NCBI GenBank assembly: GCA_964370075.1
Contig: CAYJHC010000059.1
Location: forward strand, 1 to 12,396
DNA from: CAYJHC01 sp964370075
GTDB taxonomy: Bacteria > Bacillota > Clostridia > Peptostreptococcales > Anaerovoracaceae
DNA length: 12,396 nucleotides
Direction: 5' to 3'
Shown here: positions 7,722 to 12,396 of the stretch, one piece after another
How positions within the stretch are numbered: position 1 is the stretch's first letter
Layout of the letters: the number at the start of each line of letters is the position of its first letter
Program-made: the position numbers and the translations under genes
The notes under the pieces: generated by a model
Seen by the model: the letters and a program-made list of their open reading frames with translations, nothing else
What the model was told of the DNA's origin: nothing
Database searches by the model: none

Positions 7722-7856
7722 TTTGTTCTACTCCTTCTTTACTTTTATAACTATTATTTACTTACCATTCAGTTTTCACATTTTAAACTGTTATCTCAAC
7801 TAATACTAATTTGAAATGTATGTTTTTTCTCAAGACACATGTCCATTTTTTTGATA

Positions 7857-7892
7857 TTAACCTAGACTTTTTAATATTCCCAAATAGGTTAA
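7857..7892. repeat. Inverted repeat between the activase-like gene and yebC
   Basis: TTAACCTA (7857-7864) and TAGGTTAA (7885-7892) with a 20-nt spacer. On the plus strand it is followed by CAG and seven T's; on minus it is followed by an A-run. It lies just past the stop of the activase-like gene, so it may form the 3' end hairpin of that mRNA, or be an operator for yebC. Confidence 0.45.
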
Positions 7893-7915
7893 CAGTTTTT
7901 TTACTATAACATAAA

Positions 7916-10900
7916 CTATAATTTAGATTCCTGCTTTGCTTTTAGATTCTTATGACTTGTAGCCATCATCAATTTTATTCTATTAAGTTGATTTACTTCG
8001 CTAGCACCTGGATCATAATCAATTGCTACAATATTAGCTTTAGGGTTTCTTTTTCGTAGAGCCTTCATCATACCTTTCCCTGTGATGTGATTAGGTAAAC
8101 AACCAAAAGGTTGCAAACAAGCTATATTTTCTACTCCATGGTCTATTAATTCAACCATTTCCCCTGTTAACAACCAACCCTCACCGCATTGATTTCCTAG
8201 GGAAACCAGTTCTTCAGCCTTACTTGCAATTTCTTCAATTCTCGTAGGCTCGTCAAACCTTTTACTCTCTCTAAGAGCCTTTCTCATGGGGCGTCTAAAT
8301 AGTTCCACAGCCTTTATAGTCATTTGATTCACATCCATAGCAAACTTTGTCCCCGAAAGTTCTTGAAAGTTAAACTTCTTGTTATACATGCCATATAGGA
8401 AAAAGTCTGCTAAGTCTAATACTACTGCCTCTCCGCCTTCTCTCTCGATAATATCTACTATATCATTGTTTGCTATTGGGTGGTATTTAACTAGTATCTC
8501 CCCTACAACACCTACTTTAGGTTTTACTAAACCTTCTTTTAATGGTAAAGCGTCAAATTCTTCAACAATTTTTTTCATAATTAGTTTGTATTTTACCATA
8601 CTTCCAGATTTAATGTTCTTGTTAACTAGCTTGGACCATTTCTTGTGAAGTTTATCAGCTGATCCTGGTTCTAATTCATAAGGCCTTGTCTTATACAGAA
8701 CTCTCATAAACAAGTCCCCATATAGTATTCCCATTACTAATCTTTTAACTAATCCAGCTTTTAGCTTAAATCCTGGATTAGATTCTATAGTTCCTCCAGT
8801 TCCGAAAGAAACAACTGGAATATGTTCTAGATTCAAATCTTTTAGTGCTTTTCTTAGCATGGCAATATAGTTGCTTGCCCTACACCCTCCTCCAGTTTGA
8901 GACATAAAAATTGCCAGTTTATCTGTATCCACTTCTCCACTTTTTACATATGCTAAAATCTGGCCTAAAGTTACAATAGTCGGATAACAGGCATCGTTAT
9001 TGATATATTTTAATCCTTCTTCAATTGCATTGCCAGTTACTTCTGGAAGCAACTTTGCATTTAGTCCATATCTATTCATAGCTGGCTCAATAACTGAAAA
9101 GTGTATTGGTGACATCTGAGGTACAAGTATAGTATAATCTTTACTCATTTTTTTAGTAAAAACAGTTCTTTTGAAAGGTTCCTTTTCTTGATTCCTCTTA
9201 ATATTATATTTCTCTCTGGCTTCCATAGCTGATTTTAGAGATCTAATTCTAATCTTAGCTGCTCCCAGGTTATTACCCTCGTCAATTTTAAGTACGGTAT
9301 ATAGTTTATTTTTTGACTTTGTAATTTCTTCGACTTGATCTGTTGTTACAGCATCTATTCCGCAACCAAAAGAGTTTAGCTGTACAATTTCTGTATCATC
9401 AGTGGTGCAAACATATTCTGCAGCCTTATATAGTCTAGTATGATACATCCACTGATCCAGCACCCTTATAGGCCTCCTTAGAGGCTCTAGAGATGAAACT
9501 GCATCTTCAGTTAATACTACCATATCATGTGAGGTAATAACTTGACTAATTCCATGATTTACTTCTGGGTCTAAATGATAAGGTCTTCCAGCCAAAACTA
9601 TTGATTTTAAGTTATGATCTTTGGCATATTTTATAGAGTAGTCTCCATATTTTTTGATATCGTCTTTAAATCTTTTGTCTGCCTTCCTAGCATGATGAAC
9701 AGCAGTCTCAACTTCTGCAAGGCCTACCCCAAAAGGTTTCAAAAACTTATATAAAGCCTTAATTAATCTTGGCGTACTATCATATGGCAGAAAAGGATTA
9801 GTAAATCTAACTCCTGCTTCTTGGAAAACATCATCCATATTATGAGCTATTACTTCTGGGTAAGTTGCTACTACAGGACAATTAAAGTGATTATTTGCCT
9901 TTGTGTCTTCTTCAATCTCATGATTAATACAAGGATAAAAAATCCATTTCACATCATTTTCTACAAGCCATTTAATGTGTCCATGGACCAGTTTTGCAGG
10001 ATAACAAGCAGTGTCAGAAGAAATTGTTTCCATTCCTTTTTCATACAGCTCTTTTGTAGACGGAGGTGAAAGAACAACCTTATATCCTAATTGGCTGAAG
10101 AACTTAAACCAGAAGGGATAATTCTCATACATATTTAGGACACGTGGTATACCTACAACACCTCTTTTTGAGGTTTCTTCAGATATTGGCTTATAATCAA
10201 ATACACGCTTAGCTTTATAATCAAACATGTTAGGAATAGTATTTTTATCTTCCTTTTTTCCTGCTCCTCTTTCACATCTGTTTCCCGTAATAAATTTTTC
10301 ATTATTTGAGAACTTTGTTATAGTTAAAAGGCATTTATTTTCACATTTTCGGCATCTTGTATGGCTATTTTCTGTTGCAAAGGTTTCTAAATCTTCCATG
10401 TCAAATATAGATGATTCTGTCCCCTTTACGTGATTTTCCTTAGCCATTAAAGCCGCACCAAAAGCACCCATTATTCCCGAGATATCCGGCCTAACAACTT
10501 TTTTACCTATTACATTTTCCATACATCTTAGAACAGCTTCATTTAAAAAGGTTCCTCCTTGAACTACAATTTTATCCCCGGCTTCTTCAGGATTTCTAAG
10601 TTTAATAACCTTATAAAGCGCATTCTTAATTACAGAATATGAAAGTCCAGCTGAAATATCTCCAATAGTTGCCCCTTCCTTTTGAGCTTGTTTAACTTTG
10701 GAGTTCATAAAAACTGTGCACCTAGTCCCTAGGTCTACTGGTGAATCTGCAAATAAGGCTTCTTTAGAAAATGCAATAGTATCCATATTCACTGACTTTG
10801 CATATGTTTCTAAGAAAGAACCACAACCTGAAGAGCAGGCTTCATTGAGCATAATGTTATACATTGCGCCATCCCTTATCCTCATGCATTTCATATCTTG

Positions 10901-12157
10901 TCCACCAATGTCAAGAATAAAATCTACCCCAGACAAAAACTCTTCTGCAGCTCTATAATGAGCCATTGTTTCAATTTCTCCATAGTCTACATCAAATGCA
11001 GTCTTAATAAGACCTTCTCCATACCCTGTTACAGTTGCTCCAGCTATTTTTGTTAATGGTGGTAGTAGTCCATAAAGCTCAGTAAGCATTTTCTTTACTG
11101 CTTCAATGGGTTTGCCTTCATTTCCTTGGTAAAAAGAGTATAGAAGGTTTTTGTTTTCATCAATAAGGGCTGCTTTTGTAGTAGTCGATCCTGCATCTAT
11201 TCCTAGATAAACATCTCCCGTTGCATGTTTTATATTTCCTCTTTTTATCTTATTTTCATCATGTCTTTTCCTAAATTTTTCATACTCACTTGCATTTTTA
11301 AATAGTGGCTCTGCATATTTTGTTTCTCCTGTTCCAGAGCCCCCTTGATTTTCCATGCTTTGAATTAGATCCTCTAAATTTAACTCCCTTTGGCTTTCGG
11401 CCATTATTGCAGCTCCTATCGCCACAAAATATTTAGCATCTTCCGGAAAAATTATTTGATTTTCTTTTAAATCTAACGTTTTTATAAATCTTTCTCTAAG
11501 TTCTGAAAGAAATGAAAGTGGGCCTCCTAAAAAAGCTATGTTTCCAGTAATCTTTCTTCCACAGGCTAGTCCACTAATTGTTTGGTTTACAACTGCTTGA
11601 AAAATTGATGCAGCCAGATTCTCAATTGCCGCTCCTTCATTTATTAAAGGTTGAATATCTGTTTTAGCAAACACACCACATCTCGCTGCAATAGGATATA
11701 TCATATCATGTTTTTTTGCTGCTTCATTTAGTCCCATAGCATCAGTGTTTAAAAGAACTGCCATTTGATCAATAAAAGCCCCAGTTCCCCCTGCGCAAGT
11801 ACCATTCATCCGCTGTTCTATAGTTCCACCATAGAAAGTTATCTTTGCATCTTCTCCTCCAAGTTCAATAGCAACATCTGTTTCGCTAATTAACTCTTCT
11901 ACTGCTTTTGAACAGGTTACAACTTCCTGTTCAAAATGAATGCCTAGAATCTTAGATAAAGCAAGCCCCCCTGAACCAGTTATTGTAAACTGTGCAGAAA
12001 CATTACCTTTTTCTTTGTAGAAATCTTTTAAAATTTCAAGAAATTTTTCGTATACGTTAGACATATGCCTTTCGTATTTTTTATAAATTAATTTGTTTTC
12101 ATTGTCAATCACAACTAGTTTAATTGTTGTAGATCCAACATCAATACCTACTCTCAT
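7916..12157 (-). CDS. Giant 2-hydroxyacyl-CoA dehydratase activase-like protein
   Basis: The 1413-residue product has two BadF/BcrA/HgdC-type ATPase domains. Domain 1 (about 1-255) starts GIDVGSTTIK and has NGTCAGGTGAF (Cys121) and ARCGVFAKTD (Cys160), the cysteines that in HgdC hold a [4Fe-4S] cluster at the dimer interface. Domain 2 (about 317-575) starts GIDAGSTTTK and has NEACSSGCGSF (Cys441, 445) and TRCTVF (Cys480). A Cys cluster RCRKCENKC (601-609) with Cys628 follows. Residues ~665-1400 match the DUF2229 / dehydratase-activase-related and HgdB-like region, with cysteine motifs DTACYP (718), NDACYP (1057), TGGGCR (1092) and GNQCGEGW (1324). Relatives use ATP hydrolysis to push electrons to very low potential for dehydratases, benzoyl-CoA reductases or double-cubane-cluster proteins; the substrate here is unknown. 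The start has AGAGG 6 nt upstream. No dehydratase subunit genes lie nearby. Confidence 0.88.
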   Translation of the reverse strand: MRVGIDVGSTTIKLVVIDNENKLIYKKYERHMSNVYEKFLEILKDFYKEKGNVSAQFTITGSGGLALSKILGIHFEQEVVTCSKAVEELISETDVAIELGGEDAKITFYGGTIEQRMNGTCAGGTGAFIDQMAVLLNTDAMGLNEAAKKHDMIYPIAARCGVFAKTDIQPLINEGAAIENLAASIFQAVVNQTISGLACGRKITGNIAFLGGPLSFLSELRERFIKTLDLKENQIIFPEDAKYFVAIGAAIMAESQRELNLEDLIQSMENQGGSGTGETKYAEPLFKNASEYEKFRKRHDENKIKRGNIKHATGDVYLGIDAGSTTTKAALIDENKNLLYSFYQGNEGKPIEAVKKMLTELYGLLPPLTKIAGATVTGYGEGLIKTAFDVDYGEIETMAHYRAAEEFLSGVDFILDIGGQDMKCMRIRDGAMYNIMLNEACSSGCGSFLETYAKSVNMDTIAFSKEALFADSPVDLGTRCTVFMNSKVKQAQKEGATIGDISAGLSYSVIKNALYKVIKLRNPEEAGDKIVVQGGTFLNEAVLRCMENVIGKKVVRPDISGIMGAFGAALMAKENHVKGTESSIFDMEDLETFATENSHTRCRKCENKCLLTITKFSNNEKFITGNRCERGAGKKEDKNTIPNMFDYKAKRVFDYKPISEETSKRGVVGIPRVLNMYENYPFWFKFFSQLGYKVVLSPPSTKELYEKGMETISSDTACYPAKLVHGHIKWLVENDVKWIFYPCINHEIEEDTKANNHFNCPVVATYPEVIAHNMDDVFQEAGVRFTNPFLPYDSTPRLIKALYKFLKPFGVGLAEVETAVHHARKADKRFKDDIKKYGDYSIKYAKDHNLKSIVLAGRPYHLDPEVNHGISQVITSHDMVVLTEDAVSSLEPLRRPIRVLDQWMYHTRLYKAAEYVCTTDDTEIVQLNSFGCGIDAVTTDQVEEITKSKNKLYTVLKIDEGNNLGAAKIRIRSLKSAMEAREKYNIKRNQEKEPFKRTVFTKKMSKDYTILVPQMSPIHFSVIEPAMNRYGLNAKLLPEVTGNAIEEGLKYINNDACYPTIVTLGQILAYVKSGEVDTDKLAIFMSQTGGGCRASNYIAMLRKALKDLNLEHIPVVSFGTGGTIESNPGFKLKAGLVKRLVMGILYGDLFMRVLYKTRPYELEPGSADKLHKKWSKLVNKNIKSGSMVKYKLIMKKIVEEFDALPLKEGLVKPKVGVVGEILVKYHPIANNDIVDIIEREGGEAVVLDLADFFLYGMYNKKFNFQELSGTKFAMDVNQMTIKAVELFRRPMRKALRESKRFDEPTRIEEIASKAEELVSLGNQCGEGWLLTGEMVELIDHGVENIACLQPFGCLPNHITGKGMMKALRKRNPKANIVAIDYDPGASEVNQLNRIKLMMATSHKNLKAKQESKL

Positions 12158-12230
12158 TTTTTCCTCTTTTGTTTTCTTTTATTAACTGCATAAAACTATT
12201 GCTGCCTTATTGGTTTTATATTAATATTTT

Positions 12231-12396
12231 GGGTGAGCATAAGCCGGGTTCTGTATTTGACAATCATCTATCTAGGACTTATATTGCTATAAGCCTCATG
12301 CGATCCACCTAACCGGGAGGCAGCGAGTAACCGCCTTTCATCCCTATTCGATCTTGCTCCAGATGGGGTTTACACGGCCAGAATGTCTCCATCCTG
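12231..12396 (-). ncRNA. rnpB: RNase P RNA, type A, 3' part
   Basis: On the minus strand the end of the catalytic RNA of RNase P is clear: GUAAACCCCAUCUGGAGCAAG, AAUAGGGAUGAAAGG, UCCCGGUUAGGUGGAUCGCAUGAG, CCUAGAUAGAUGAUUGUC and the conserved 3' element ACAGAACCCGGCUUAU. These follow the order in E. coli M1 RNA, so it is type A rather than the Bacillus type B. The 5' part, including the GAGGAAAGUC core, lies beyond the window edge. No obvious terminator separates it from the activase-like gene 73 bp downstream, so some read-through is possible. Confidence 0.95.

Noticed and set aside
8379..10958. Plus-strand ORFs inside the activase-like gene and similar ones opposite yebC
   Set aside because: Antisense shadows of conserved coding sequence, with no ribosome binding sites or recognisable motifs.
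12185..12230. Terminator after rnpB
   Set aside because: Arms ATAAAAC/GTTTTAT can pair weakly around a 16-nt loop, but the stem is A/T only and no U-run follows.

Overview
The window looks like chromosomal DNA of an anaerobic, low-GC Clostridia species. An Alkaliphilus-like relative is my best guess, from gene content only and without a database search. The grounds are A/T-rich DNA, a type A RNase P RNA, tetrahydrofolate (THF) riboswitches in front of a folate ECF transporter gene, a selenocysteine formate dehydrogenase, and a giant 2-hydroxyacyl-CoA dehydratase activase-like protein.

Layout, left to right. Positions 1-414 hold no complete gene: there is a possible start of a leftward gene at the very edge and a bidirectional terminator at 229-280. 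folT (415-969, minus) encodes the folate-binding S component of an ECF transporter. Its leader (970-1348) carries two THF riboswitch aptamers in tandem, with an intrinsic terminator between them and a good sigma-A promoter in front. Divergent from it, mobA (1527-2078, plus) encodes a molybdenum-cofactor guanylyltransferase. A long hairpin at 2056-2094 separates mobA from the convergent formate dehydrogenase gene.

The largest point of annotation is 2263-6390 (minus). It reads as two ORFs, but the in-frame TGA at 3892-3894 is a selenocysteine codon. The expected motif surrounds it and an E. coli fdhF-like SECIS hairpin follows at the same spacing. The product is a ~1375-residue protein that joins a [2Fe-2S] ferredoxin domain, a GltD-like FAD/NAD(P) module, extra iron-sulfur clusters and a Mo/W formate dehydrogenase catalytic subunit.

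The 6421-6995 gap contains a strong promoter followed by a ~190-nt highly structured RNA that I cannot assign to a family, then an inverted repeat and the fdh leader. yebC (6996-7721, minus) is a YebC/TACO1 family gene. The 1413-codon activase-like gene (7916-12157, minus) follows, and the 3' part of rnpB (12231-12396, minus) ends the window.

How they fit together (inference): folate import under THF control, cofactor maturation by MobA and a selenium-dependent formate dehydrogenase all belong to formate/one-carbon metabolism. yebC, the activase-like gene and rnpB look like unrelated housekeeping neighbours.
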